Source: RUG100 sp050953405 (GTDB lineage: Bacteria > Bacillota > Clostridia > Peptostreptococcales > Anaerovoracaceae). From it: 64,000 nucleotides of DNA. The notes beneath the pieces were generated by a model. It searched no databases. It was given only the letters and a program-made list of their open reading frames with translations, and was not told where the DNA came from. The stretch spans positions 682,001 through 746,000 of the forward strand of contig JBMNMP010000001.1 in NCBI GenBank assembly GCA_050953405.1, read 5' to 3'. Positions 56,506 through 64,000 of this stretch are shown piece by piece. Numbering within the stretch: position 1 is the stretch's first letter; the number at the start of each line of letters is the position of its first letter. The translations under genes were made by a program, and so were the position numbers.

Positions 56506-59500
56506 TTATTCCGACATTACAGCGACGAGCTCGCCCGCCTTTACCTGCTGTCCGCCCTTGATGAAGATCTCTTCGATGCGGCCGGCACGCGGGGCTATGA
56601 TATTGGTTTCCATCTTCATAGCTTCCATGACGGCTATCGGCTGTTTCTCTTCCACGGTATCGCCTTCGCGTACGAGGACCTTTACGATGTTGCCGGGGAT
56701 GTTGGCACCGATCTCCAGCGGGTTCTCTTCGTCCGCATAACGCGTCGAAGACAGCGAGTACTGTGATTCGATGGTGTTGTCCTTGATCTGGACAACGCGA
56801 CGGCTGCCGTTGACCTCAAAGGAGACTTCGCGGTTTCCTTCCTGATCCGGCTCTCTGATCTCATCCAGCTTGATGACCAGCTCTTTACCTTCTTCCAGCT
56901 TGACTTCGCAGGTTTCACCTTCGGCCAGACCATAGAAGAAGATGTCTGATCCCATGAGACGGAAGTTGCCGTCTTTCTTGAGGCTCTTGAGGTAATCCTC
57001 GTATACATCAGGATACATCGCATAACTGATGACCTGCTGCGGGGTTCCCTCGAGACCGTAGTACTTTTGCAGTCCCGTCTTGTAATAGTCAAAGTCAACT
57101 GGCTCCAGCAGGGATCCCGGTCTCACGGTGATCGGCTTGCGGTTCTTGAGCACGACTTTCTGTATATCCTTCGGGAAGCCTCCGAGAGGCTGACCCATCA
57201 TACCTTCGAAATAGCTTACTATGGAATCCGGGAAGTCCAGGTTGGCTCCCTTTTCCACGATGTTCTCCGGTGTCAGATCGTTCTGCACCATGAAGATCGC
57301 CATGTCGCCGACTGCCTTGGAGGACGGTGTTACCTTTACGATGTCGCCGAGCATCTGATTGACAGTCTTGTACATGCGCTTGACTTCCTCGAACTTGTGG
57401 CCGAGGCCAAAGCTCTCGACCTGCGGTTTGAGGTTCGAGTACTGGCCGCCCGGGATCTCATATTCGTAGATCTCTGCGCTGGCCGCCAGCAGGCCGGATT
57501 CGAACTGCTGGTATACAGGACGCACGTCGGACCAGTAAGCCGATATCTTCTGAATGGCTTCGGGATCGATGCCGGTATCTCTGTCGGTGTGCTGCATTGC
57601 GGCAACGATGGAGTTCAGCGCCGGCTGTGATGTCAGTCCCGACATGCTGTTGAAAGCAGCATCTATAACATCCACGCCGGCTGCCGCTGCCATCAGCACG
57701 GTAGCTACTCCGTTGCCGCTGATGTCGTGGGTGTGCAGGTGGATAGGTATCTTGATTTCCTGCTTCAGGGCCGAGATCAGCTTTTTCGCTGCGTTCGGCT
57801 TCAGGAGGCCGGACATGTCCTTGATGCCCAGGATGTGAGCACCGCGCTTCTCGAGCTCTCTGGCCATCCTGACGTAGTAATCAAGGTCGTACTTTTTGCG
57901 CGTTTCATCGAGGATATCGCCCGTGTAGCAGATGCATGCCTCGGCGATCTTATCCTGCTTGAGTACTTCGTCCAGGGCGACTTCCATGCCTTCGATCCAG
58001 TTGAGGGAGTCGAAGATACGGAATACGTCTATGCCGCTCTTTGCTGACTGCTTTACGAATTCGCGGATCACGTTGTCCGGATAGTTCTTGTAGCCAACGG
58101 CGTTGGCACCGCGGATCAGCATCTGGAAGAGGATGTTAGGTATCTTGGCGCGCAGTGTCTCCAGTCTTTCCCAGGGGGATTCCTTGAGGAATCTGTAGGA
58201 AGTATCGAAGGTCGCGCCTCCCCACATCTCCAGTGAGAAGAGGTTCTGGCCGTACAAAGCTACCGCCGGAGCGATCTTTTCCATATCTACAGTACGCACT
58301 CTGGTAGCCAGCAGTGACTGCTGCGCATCTCTCATCGTGGTATCCGTGATCAGCAGCTTTTTCTGATCGGAAACCCACTTGGCAACGTACTCCGGTCCGT
58401 GAAGGTCGAGCATCTGCTTGGTGCCGCTGAGCTCGTTGATATCGCTCATAGGTATGCGCGGGAACACCGGCACGTTGAACTGCGGCTTGACGCCCTTTGT
58501 TTCGTTGACTGCCTTGTTTCCGATGTACTTCAGTATCTTCAGTTCGCGGTCCTTTGACGGAGCCACGTCCAGCAGTTCCGGATTGTCGCTGATGAATCCG
58601 GTATTGCAGTCGCCTGCGATGAATATAGGATGATTGAGCACGTTGAGCAGGAATCCGGTGTTTGTCTTGACTCCCTTGATCCTCGTCTCTTTCAGTGCAC
58701 GTATGGCCTTGCGGCGTGCATCGTCGAATGTCAGTGCATAAGCCGACATCTTCACCAGCAGGCTGTCGTAGTAAGGTGATACCACTGATCCGGTGAAGCC
58801 GTTTCCGCCGTCGAGACGGATGCCGTTTCCGGATGCGGATTCATACTGTCTCAGAGTTCCCGTATCCGGTGCAAAGCCGTTTTCCGGATCCTCAGTGGTG
58901 ATCCTGCACTGGATGGCATAGCCCCTGCGGGATATGTCATGCTGATTGCGGATACCTATTTCAGGAGAATCGAGGGTGTAGCCCTGAGCGATCTTTATCT
59001 GATCCTGAACAATATCTATACCGGTAACCAGTTCGGTAACTGTGTGTTCCACCTGGATACGCGGGTTCATTTCGATGAAGTAATGTTTGCCGTCGCTGTC
59101 CAGCAGGAATTCGACCGTGCCCGCGCTGCGGTAGTTCACGTGCCTTGCTATGCGCAGGGCATCTTCGCAGATGGATTCACGCTGCTCGTCTGTGAGGCAG
59201 AGTGAAGGAGTGAACTCTATTACTTTCTGGTGACGTCTCTGGATGGAGCAGTCACGCTCGAAAAGGTGCACGATGTTTCCTTCCTTGTCGCCGAGGATCT
59301 GGACTTCGATGTGCTTTGGATTTTCAAAATATTTTTCAATGAATACATCGTCGATGCCGAATGCCTTGGCAGCTTCACTGCGGGCACTCCTGAATTCTTT
59401 GACGATGTCTTTTTTGTCGCGTACGACACGCATGCCTCTGCCGCCGCCGCCGGCTGCGGCCTTGAGGATGACAGGGTAACCGCACTCATCGGCGAATTTG

Positions 59501-59952
59501 ACAGCCTCTTCTTCAGTCTGTATAGCTGCGTCAACGCCGGGAATGGTGGGTACGCCCACTTCCTTGGCGACTTTCTTGGACTGTATCTTGTCTCCGAGGC
59601 GATTCATCATCTCTGACGTAGGCCCGATGAACTCGATGCCTGCCGCTTCACATGATTCAGCAAAATGAGCGTTCTCAGAGAGGAAGCCGTATCCCGGATG
59701 TATAGCGTCAACACCCTTGGATTTTGCCAGATTGATGATCTCATCAATGCTGAGGTAAGCTGCCACCGGAGCTTTTCCTTTACCTATCAGATATGATTCG
59801 TCAGCCTTGGTACGGAAGAGTGATTTGTTGTCCTCCTCTGAATAAATAGCTACAGTTCTGATGCCCAGCTCAGCACAGGCACGGAAGATCCTGATAGCTA
59901 TCTCACCTCGGTTGGCGACCAGAACTCTCTTGAATTTCTTGATCTCTGCCAT
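56506..59952 (-). CDS. pyc: pyruvate carboxylase
   Basis: Biotin enzyme of 1148 residues that makes oxaloacetate from pyruvate, HCO3- and ATP, cytoplasmic tetramer. Biotin carboxylase domain at about 1-455 (VANRGEIAIRIFRACAELGI; AAAGGGGRGMRVV; EMNPRIQVEHTVTE). The carboxyltransferase domain at about 530-1000 has LLITDTTMRDAQQSLLATRVRT, GGATFDTSYRF and HTHDISGNG. The biotinyl domain at the end has the acceptor lysine in VMEAMKMETN. The full length and order match the single-chain PycA. It faces mntP across a shared control region with an operator-like palindrome at its transcription start. Confidence 0.97.
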   Translation of the reverse strand: MAEIKKFKRVLVANRGEIAIRIFRACAELGIRTVAIYSEEDNKSLFRTKADESYLIGKGKAPVAAYLSIDEIINLAKSKGVDAIHPGYGFLSENAHFAESCEAAGIEFIGPTSEMMNRLGDKIQSKKVAKEVGVPTIPGVDAAIQTEEEAVKFADECGYPVILKAAAGGGGRGMRVVRDKKDIVKEFRSARSEAAKAFGIDDVFIEKYFENPKHIEVQILGDKEGNIVHLFERDCSIQRRHQKVIEFTPSLCLTDEQRESICEDALRIARHVNYRSAGTVEFLLDSDGKHYFIEMNPRIQVEHTVTELVTGIDIVQDQIKIAQGYTLDSPEIGIRNQHDISRRGYAIQCRITTEDPENGFAPDTGTLRQYESASGNGIRLDGGNGFTGSVVSPYYDSLLVKMSAYALTFDDARRKAIRALKETRIKGVKTNTGFLLNVLNHPIFIAGDCNTGFISDNPELLDVAPSKDRELKILKYIGNKAVNETKGVKPQFNVPVFPRIPMSDINELSGTKQMLDLHGPEYVAKWVSDQKKLLITDTTMRDAQQSLLATRVRTVDMEKIAPAVALYGQNLFSLEMWGGATFDTSYRFLKESPWERLETLRAKIPNILFQMLIRGANAVGYKNYPDNVIREFVKQSAKSGIDVFRIFDSLNWIEGMEVALDEVLKQDKIAEACICYTGDILDETRKKYDLDYYVRMARELEKRGAHILGIKDMSGLLKPNAAKKLISALKQEIKIPIHLHTHDISGNGVATVLMAAAAGVDVIDAAFNSMSGLTSQPALNSIVAAMQHTDRDTGIDPEAIQKISAYWSDVRPVYQQFESGLLAASAEIYEYEIPGGQYSNLKPQVESFGLGHKFEEVKRMYKTVNQMLGDIVKVTPSSKAVGDMAIFMVQNDLTPENIVEKGANLDFPDSIVSYFEGMMGQPLGGFPKDIQKVVLKNRKPITVRPGSLLEPVDFDYYKTGLQKYYGLEGTPQQVISYAMYPDVYEDYLKSLKKDGNFRLMGSDIFFYGLAEGETCEVKLEEGKELVIKLDEIREPDQEGNREVSFEVNGSRRVVQIKDNTIESQYSLSSTRYADEENPLEIGANIPGNIVKVLVREGDTVEEKQPIAVMEAMKMETNIIAPRAGRIEEIFIKGGQQVKAGELVAVMSE

Positions 59953-60114
59953 GTTCTATCTCGCTTTCCTAAAATTAATAACAAACAACAACTGTGATAA
60001 CGTTTTTTAATTGCAGAAAATCTGCCGTCACACGAACGGCCGATTCACAATTTCTATATGCGCCCGTATGCGTATCCCGCATAGCGCGAAAGGTACTTAA
60101 CATCTTAAGCGTAT

Positions 60115-60126
60115 ATTGTATACAAT
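60115..60126. promoter_or_regulatory. operator-like palindrome ATTGTATACAAT at the pyc start site
   Basis: A perfect 12-bp palindrome overlaps the end of the pyc -10 box and its predicted start (~60118). It fits the GntR/FadR-type pattern TNGT..ACNA, so a repressor of that type is plausible. Regulator not identified. Confidence 0.45.
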
Positions 60127-60153
60127 GATACTACTCTTGCGGCTTTATTGCAA
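60125..60153 (-). promoter_or_regulatory. promoter of pyc
   Basis: Minus strand TTGCAA (60153-60148), 17 bases, TATCAT (60130-60125). The leader of about 165 bases holds a TATGCG/CGCATA hairpin (60067-60083). No other gene is seen in 59953-60275. Confidence 0.6.
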
Positions 60154-60159
60154 GTCAAA

Positions 60160-60188
60160 TTGACAAATCCTCACTATTGTGACATAAT
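60160..60188 (+). promoter_or_regulatory. promoter of mntP
   Basis: Perfect TTGACA (60160-60165), 17 bases, CATAAT (60183-60188). It lies back-to-back with the pyc promoter. Confidence 0.7.
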
Positions 60189-60219
60189 CGAAAAACAATA
60201 TTTCCATTGAAGAAATGGA

Positions 60220-60252
60220 CCTCGGTATGGCGATGTGCTGCCGGGGATTTTT
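60220..60252 (+). terminator. terminator-like hairpin in the mntP leader
   Basis: CCTCGG (60220-60225) pairs with CCGGGG (60241-60246, one T-G pair) around an inner GGC/GCC pair, then ATTTTT. It lies 24 bases before the start codon and could attenuate mntP. The leader lacks the yybP-ykoY core motifs. Confidence 0.45.
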
Positions 60253-60275
60253 AATGATAACGGGCAGAATTGCTG

Positions 60276-60860
60276 ATGGAGTGGAGTTTCCTGTTCTTTT
60301 TCAATAGTGCGCTGCTGGGTGTCGGCCTGGCGATGGATGCTTTCACAGTATCGCTGGCTAACGGATTGAAGGAGCCGGAGATGCGGCGCGGCAGGATGGC
60401 TCTGATCGCCGGAGTCTACGCTGTTTTTCAGTTCGCCATGCCGATGATCGGCTGGGTCTGCGTACATACCATCGTGGAAGTGTTTCGTTCGTTCGAAAAA
60501 TTCGTGCCCTGGATAGCGCTGATACTGCTGGTGCTCATCGGTGCCAATATGATAAGGGAGGGCATCACCAGTAAGAAAGGGGAGCCTGTTCAGGCGCGAG
60601 TAGGCATCATGGCGCTCGTGGCCCAGGGAATAGCTACATCCATAGATGCGCTGTCAGTGGGCTTCGCCATTTCGGCTTATGGGGCCCTGATGGCTTTTGT
60701 CTGTTCACTCATCATCGCTGTGGTCACTTTCCTGATCTGTTCCGGCGGCCTGGTGCTGGGGAAGAAGGCCGGTCTTTTCTTTGCCGGCAAGGCTGATATA
60801 GCCGGAGGGCTGATCCTCATCGGCATCGGCGTGGAGATCTTCATTCGCGGGATGCATTAG
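60276..60860 (+). CDS. mntP: MntP-like manganese efflux pump
   Basis: Membrane protein of 194 residues with six helices. The two repeated motifs, GVGLAMDAFTVSLANGL in the first half and GIATSIDALSVGFAISA in the second, each carry the membrane Asp that binds Mn2+ in MntP. IGANMIREGI follows helix 3. It exports Mn2+ when the metal is in excess. The ATG at 60276 has only a weak GGGCAG site; a TTG at 60270 is an alternative. Together with the exchanger at 11570 the window encodes two candidate Mn2+ exporters. Confidence 0.9.
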   Translation: MEWSFLFFFNSALLGVGLAMDAFTVSLANGLKEPEMRRGRMALIAGVYAVFQFAMPMIGWVCVHTIVEVFRSFEKFVPWIALILLVLIGANMIREGITSKKGEPVQARVGIMALVAQGIATSIDALSVGFAISAYGALMAFVCSLIIAVVTFLICSGGLVLGKKAGLFFAGKADIAGGLILIGIGVEIFIRGMH

Positions 60861-60898
60861 TGCGATGCTTTTTTGGTATATGGCGGCAGCTGCATTTG

Positions 60899-60927
60899 TT
60901 GACTATATAATCAATCGGATTTATAAT
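60899..60927 (+). promoter_or_regulatory. promoter of the LuxR-type regulator
   Basis: TTGACT (60899-60904), 17 bases, perfect TATAAT (60922-60927). Confidence 0.7.
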
Positions 60928-61015
60928 TTAGCATGTTAGTATAACTTTTGTAAACTAAGCAATGTCCTTTGCTGGTGAATGTGTTTGAGGGGATCAAGAA
61001 ACAGGAGATGTCTAT

Positions 61016-62025
61016 ATGTATGAGTTCAGGGGAACAGTGCCGTTGTCCCTCATGAGTGGTTTTTTTGTGCCCGGGGAACACGAAGAATTCATTGAACAGA
61101 TCGAGGATCCGGATCTCCGGAAAGTTGCCTCGGCGGAGAGCCATTATTTCCGCTCCGAGTATGAAATGGCAGTTCATCACACGATGGAGCTGCTGGATCA
61201 TGAAGATCCGGCCATACGCAATTCCGCCATCATGCTGTTCAGCTTTGCCAATCTGCCGCTGGGTAATACAAAGGTGGCCTGGCAGGGACTGGCGAAAGTG
61301 ATGGATTTTGTTGAGAATATTGCAGACGATGCGCCCGAGGAAACGAAAGCGCTCGGAGTATTCTTCGGCAATCTGGCTTCTGTATACACACACCAGAGGC
61401 CTTACGACCGCGAAGGGTTGTCAAAGTACACACTCTTTCTGCCACGGGGGACGCGGTATTTCGCGCTGCGGACAATGGCTCATGATGCTTACCTCGCGGG
61501 AAATTATGAACGTTCTCTGGGGATCAGCCAGGCCTGTCTTTCGATTTACCAGGACACGGTGCCCCTGGCGGCGATTTATGTACGCATGCTGATGGTGATG
61601 GATCTCATGAGCCTCAAACAGCCTCAGGAAGCTGAAGCTCTGTCTTTAATGACGCGCTCGAGCTGGCGCACAAGGACGGTTTCGTGGAGCCCTTTGTGGA
61701 GCATCAGGCACTGCTGCAGGGCGTCCTCGAAGTTTGTATGAAGGATCGCTATCCCGATGATTACAAGAGGATCACCGAGCTGTCGTCCGATTTCAGCAGC
61801 GGCTGGCGAAAGCTGCACAACGCTTATACCGATGAAAAGATCACCGATGTTCTCACAGCTACGGAATTTGCCATCGCCATGCTGGCCAGCAGGGGGTGGA
61901 GCAACAAGGATATCGCCAAACACCTGTCTCTCTCTATCTACACTGTCAAGCATCACGTATCCGATGCCCTGCAGAAGCTGGGCATTGAAAAGAGGAGCCA
62001 GCTGCGCAAATACGTGCATCCGTGA
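61016..62025 (+). pseudogene. LuxR-type transcription regulator, frameshifted
   Basis: The first part (61016 to about 61650) encodes a helical, TPR-like sensor region (MYEFRGTVPLSLMSG ... YLAGNYERSLGISQACLSIYQ). Near 61641-61650 (TGTCTTTAAT) the sense jumps to another frame: the continuing frame gives SSWRTRTVSW nonsense, while the other gives FNDALELAHKDGFVEPFVEH. That second frame ends with a full LuxR helix-turn-helix (EFAIAMLASRGWSNKDIAKH, LSIYTVKHHVSDALQKLGI). One base is missing, or a sequencing error occurred. It stands just before the MATE gene it may have controlled, which is also broken. GGAGATGTCTAT precedes the ATG. Confidence 0.8.
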
Positions 62026-62061
62026 CTTGCGATGAGGCCTTCTTTTTGATAGAGTTGTAGC

Positions 62062-63423
62062 ATGGTTCAGAAGAAAAAAAGAAAAGAACTGGATATACTG
62101 CACGGATCTTTATGGGACAAGATCCTGCTTTTTGCGTTGCCGCTTGCGGCCACCAGCATCCTGTAGCAGCTGTTCAATGCCGCGGATATCGCGGTCATCG
62201 GGCAGTTCTGCGGCAAAAATGCCATGGCGGCAGTCGGCAGCAATGGTCCGGTTATCAACATATTCCTGAGCACCTTCATAGGCCTCTCGCTGGGCTCGAA
62301 TGTTGTCATCGCAAAGCTGACAGGGCGCGGCAACAGGGAAGGAGTCAGCAGGGGCGTGCACACTGCGGTAGTCATCGGATTCCTGGGAGGCGTTCTGGTG
62401 GCTATGGCGGCGGTGCCTCTGAGCGGTCCGATACTGCGCCTCATGGATGTGCCGCCCGAGATCCTGGGCATGGCCACCCTGTACCTGAGAATATTCTTCG
62501 CGGGCATGCCGTTCATACTTCTCTACAATTTTGAATCCGCTGTATTCCGCAGTCAGGGCGATACCAGAACGCCGCTGATCTGCCTTTCGATATCAGGAGT
62601 CCTCAATGTGGCCCTGAACCTCTTTTTCGTGCTGGTCTGCGGTCTCGATGTGGAAGGGGTCGCCCTGGCTACGGTGATCTCGAATGTGGCTAGCTCGATG
62701 ATGCTGCTGTTTTTCCTGCTGCACCACCGTGGACTGATCAGACTGAATATGCGGGCACTGAAGATAGACATCCCCATATTCAAAGAGACGGCGCGGATCG
62801 GCATACCTTCGGGCATGCAGAGCATGACGTTCTCACTGTCGAATCTCATCATACAGTCTGCGCTCAATGGACTGGGTGCCGATTATATGGCGGGATCCTC
62901 TGCGGCGCTGAACATCGAGATAATGATGTTTTTCCTGCTGAATTCGTTCGGACAGGCCTGTGTCACTTTCATAGGTCAGAATTACGGTGCCGGGAATCAC
63001 GCCAGGTGCCGCCGCGTCGTCCGGGATTCAATGATAATGGATCTGATTTTCACTGGCGTGGCTTCGGTGCTGGTGATAACTTTCGGTACTGCGCTGCTGC
63101 ACGTGTTCAACGGGGATCCAGAAGTCATCAGGCTGGGCATGGTGCGCATCAGGTACATCATATCCGGAGAGTGCATATATGTGTTGATAGAAGTGCTCTC
63201 GGGAGCCATGAGAGGATTGAGGTATTCGCTGATACCGGCGGCCATTTCGGTCGGCGGCATATGCGTGTTCCGCATCGTATGGGTGTTCACCGCTTTCGCG
63301 GCGCATCCGACTTTCGTCAGTCTGCTGCTGACTTACCCGGTCAGCTGGGTGATCACCGCTGCCGCGCTGGTCATCGCTTACTTTGCGGTCACCCGCAAGG
63401 TGCTGCGGCCTGATGACGCTTAG
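62062..63423 (+). pseudogene. MATE family exporter interrupted by an in-frame amber codon
   Basis: From ATG 62062 the protein runs MVQKKKRKELDILHGSLWDK ... ATSIL, then TAG at 62164-62166, then QLFNAADIAVIGQFCGKNAM and on to the normal end. The intact paralogue at 1505 has CAG at the matching site (GILQQLFNAADIAVVGQF), so a single C-to-T change explains it. Without the stop the product is a complete 12-helix MATE carrier of about 453 residues. Other genes here end with TAG normally, so general recoding is unlikely. Re-initiation at ATG 62224 would lose helix 1. Confidence 0.85.
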
Positions 63424-64000
63424 ATCTTTGAAAGAATGTGGAGCGACTCTGCGATCGAGGAAACTACGTGATCGGCATGGTCCTGAACTTCTCTGGGCGC
63501 ATAGGGGAAGGTAAATGATTCATCTGCGGCGACCAGGAGCGGCAGGTCGTTGTAGGAATCGCCGGCACCGCCCATGAGATCGATCCCGTACTCTGATTTT
63601 ATGAATTCTACCGCGCTCCCCTTGGAACAGTCTTTGGATACCATGTCTACGTTGCGCACGTTGACTCGGGCGGTGACTGTCTCCCCGTAATCACTGTTTA
63701 TCTCATCGGCGATGCGGGAAGCTTCTTCGTGACTGCGGGTCCCAAAAGAGAGGCCGTAGATGCTGTCTCCTTCGATTTCGTCCATGGAGGAAATGCATTC
63801 CTGGAGGCTGTATGTGTCCCGGAAATTGTAGACCGTATCGTTGGCATGGATCACTATTTCCACTTCATTGCGGTATTTTTCGTGTATCTCTGTCATCAGA
63901 TCCCGAGGAATACATACTTTGCATAGCGTGTTGAAATCGCGGTCCATGATCAGGGCGCCGCTGGCGAGAATATAGAAATCAAAGTCCACACGACCGCTTT
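63420..64000 (-). CDS. Cof-type HAD phosphatase, C-terminal part (cut by window edge)
   Basis: The last ~190 residues of a HAD-superfamily sugar-phosphate or flavin-phosphate phosphatase. FDFYILASGALIMD corresponds to the ..YYI..NGA.I strand after motif I, and GGAGDSYNDLPLLVAAD is motif IV (GDxxND) with metal-binding Asp residues; KGSAVEF holds motif III Lys. The DxDGT start lies beyond the window, since the frame stays open to the edge (SGRVDF). The stop overlaps the MATE gene end by 4 bases. Substrate cannot be told. Confidence 0.85.
   Translation of the reverse strand, partial: SGRVDFDFYILASGALIMDRDFNTLCKVCIPRDLMTEIHEKYRNEVEIVIHANDTVYNFRDTYSLQECISSMDEIEGDSIYGLSFGTRSHEEASRIADEINSDYGETVTARVNVRNVDMVSKDCSKGSAVEFIKSEYGIDLMGGAGDSYNDLPLLVAADESFTFPYAPREVQDHADHVVSSIAESLHILSKI

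Noticed and set aside
1505..63423. The two MATE genes as ends of one large mobile unit
   Set aside because: They are similar at protein level only, and typical housekeeping genes lie between them; ordinary paralogues are the simpler view.
1..64000. CRISPR arrays, retrons, diversity-generating elements, rRNA
   Set aside because: No regularly spaced repeats, reverse transcriptase or rRNA-like segments were seen on reading through.

Overview
The window reads as one chromosomal stretch of an anaerobic Gram-positive bacterium, most likely a Clostridia/Eubacteriales species (a guess at family level would be Anaerovoracaceae or relatives). Reasons: strong purine-rich Shine-Dalgarno sites, clostridial gene orders such as cdaA-cdaR-glmM-glmS, a CarD regulator, a ferredoxin-type thioredoxin reductase, biotin pyruvate carboxylase and many Na+-coupled carriers, with mid-range GC in the backbone. 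No rRNA, CRISPR array or intact transposase is visible.

Layout. 0-3.7 kb: malQ (partial), pgi, a MATE exporter and a 4Fe-4S protein behind a GTAAC-N4-GTTAC dyad. 3.8-12.7 kb: pfkA, an SSS symporter, flavodoxin-type proteins, a YczE-like membrane protein, a GNAT enzyme, the metPS amino-acid importer, a secreted nuclease, and a cation exchanger behind a yybP-ykoY (Mn2+) riboswitch. 12.8-21.7 kb: two fused ATPase-FtsX transporters, then yhaM-recD2-comF. 21.7-25.2 kb: an AT-richer islet with a repetitive secreted protein, two small membrane proteins, an IS3-like left end, the tail of a serine recombinase and a second 3' piece of comF. It looks like a decayed integrated element.

25.3-42.5 kb is housekeeping: peroxiredoxin, a probable raiA structured RNA in front of hpf, cdaA-cdaR-glmM-glmS, ahcY with a QueG-like iron-sulfur protein, gltX, an unusual thioredoxin reductase, cca, carD, thrC and two tRNAs. 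42.5-47.5 kb is a second AT-rich, worn area: an IS256 remnant fused to the last third of a molybdenum hydroxylase, a VWA/pseudo-metallopeptidase gene without its AAA+ partner, a leucine-rich fragment, a Sel1-like gene and an XRE regulator. 47.6-64 kb: cyclase-family hydrolase, a VWA cell-surface protein with an NPATG tail, a serpin, arylamine N-acetyltransferase, a CDF transporter, a TGS-less thrS, pyc and mntP divergent across an operator-like palindrome, a frameshifted LuxR-type regulator, a second MATE gene interrupted by an amber codon, and a partial HAD phosphatase.

How the genes work together: pgi, pfkA, malQ and pyc form a sugar and anaplerotic core. glmM/glmS make amino-sugar phosphate for the wall in the same cluster that makes c-di-AMP. 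Metal handling recurs (Mn2+ riboswitch with exchanger, mntP, CDF). The most valuable signals are non-coding (Mn2+ switch with an overlapping terminator, raiA RNA, HcpR-like class II site) and scars (comF duplication, IS remnants, adjacent broken regulator and MATE genes). I found no clearly new multi-gene defence or biosynthetic system.
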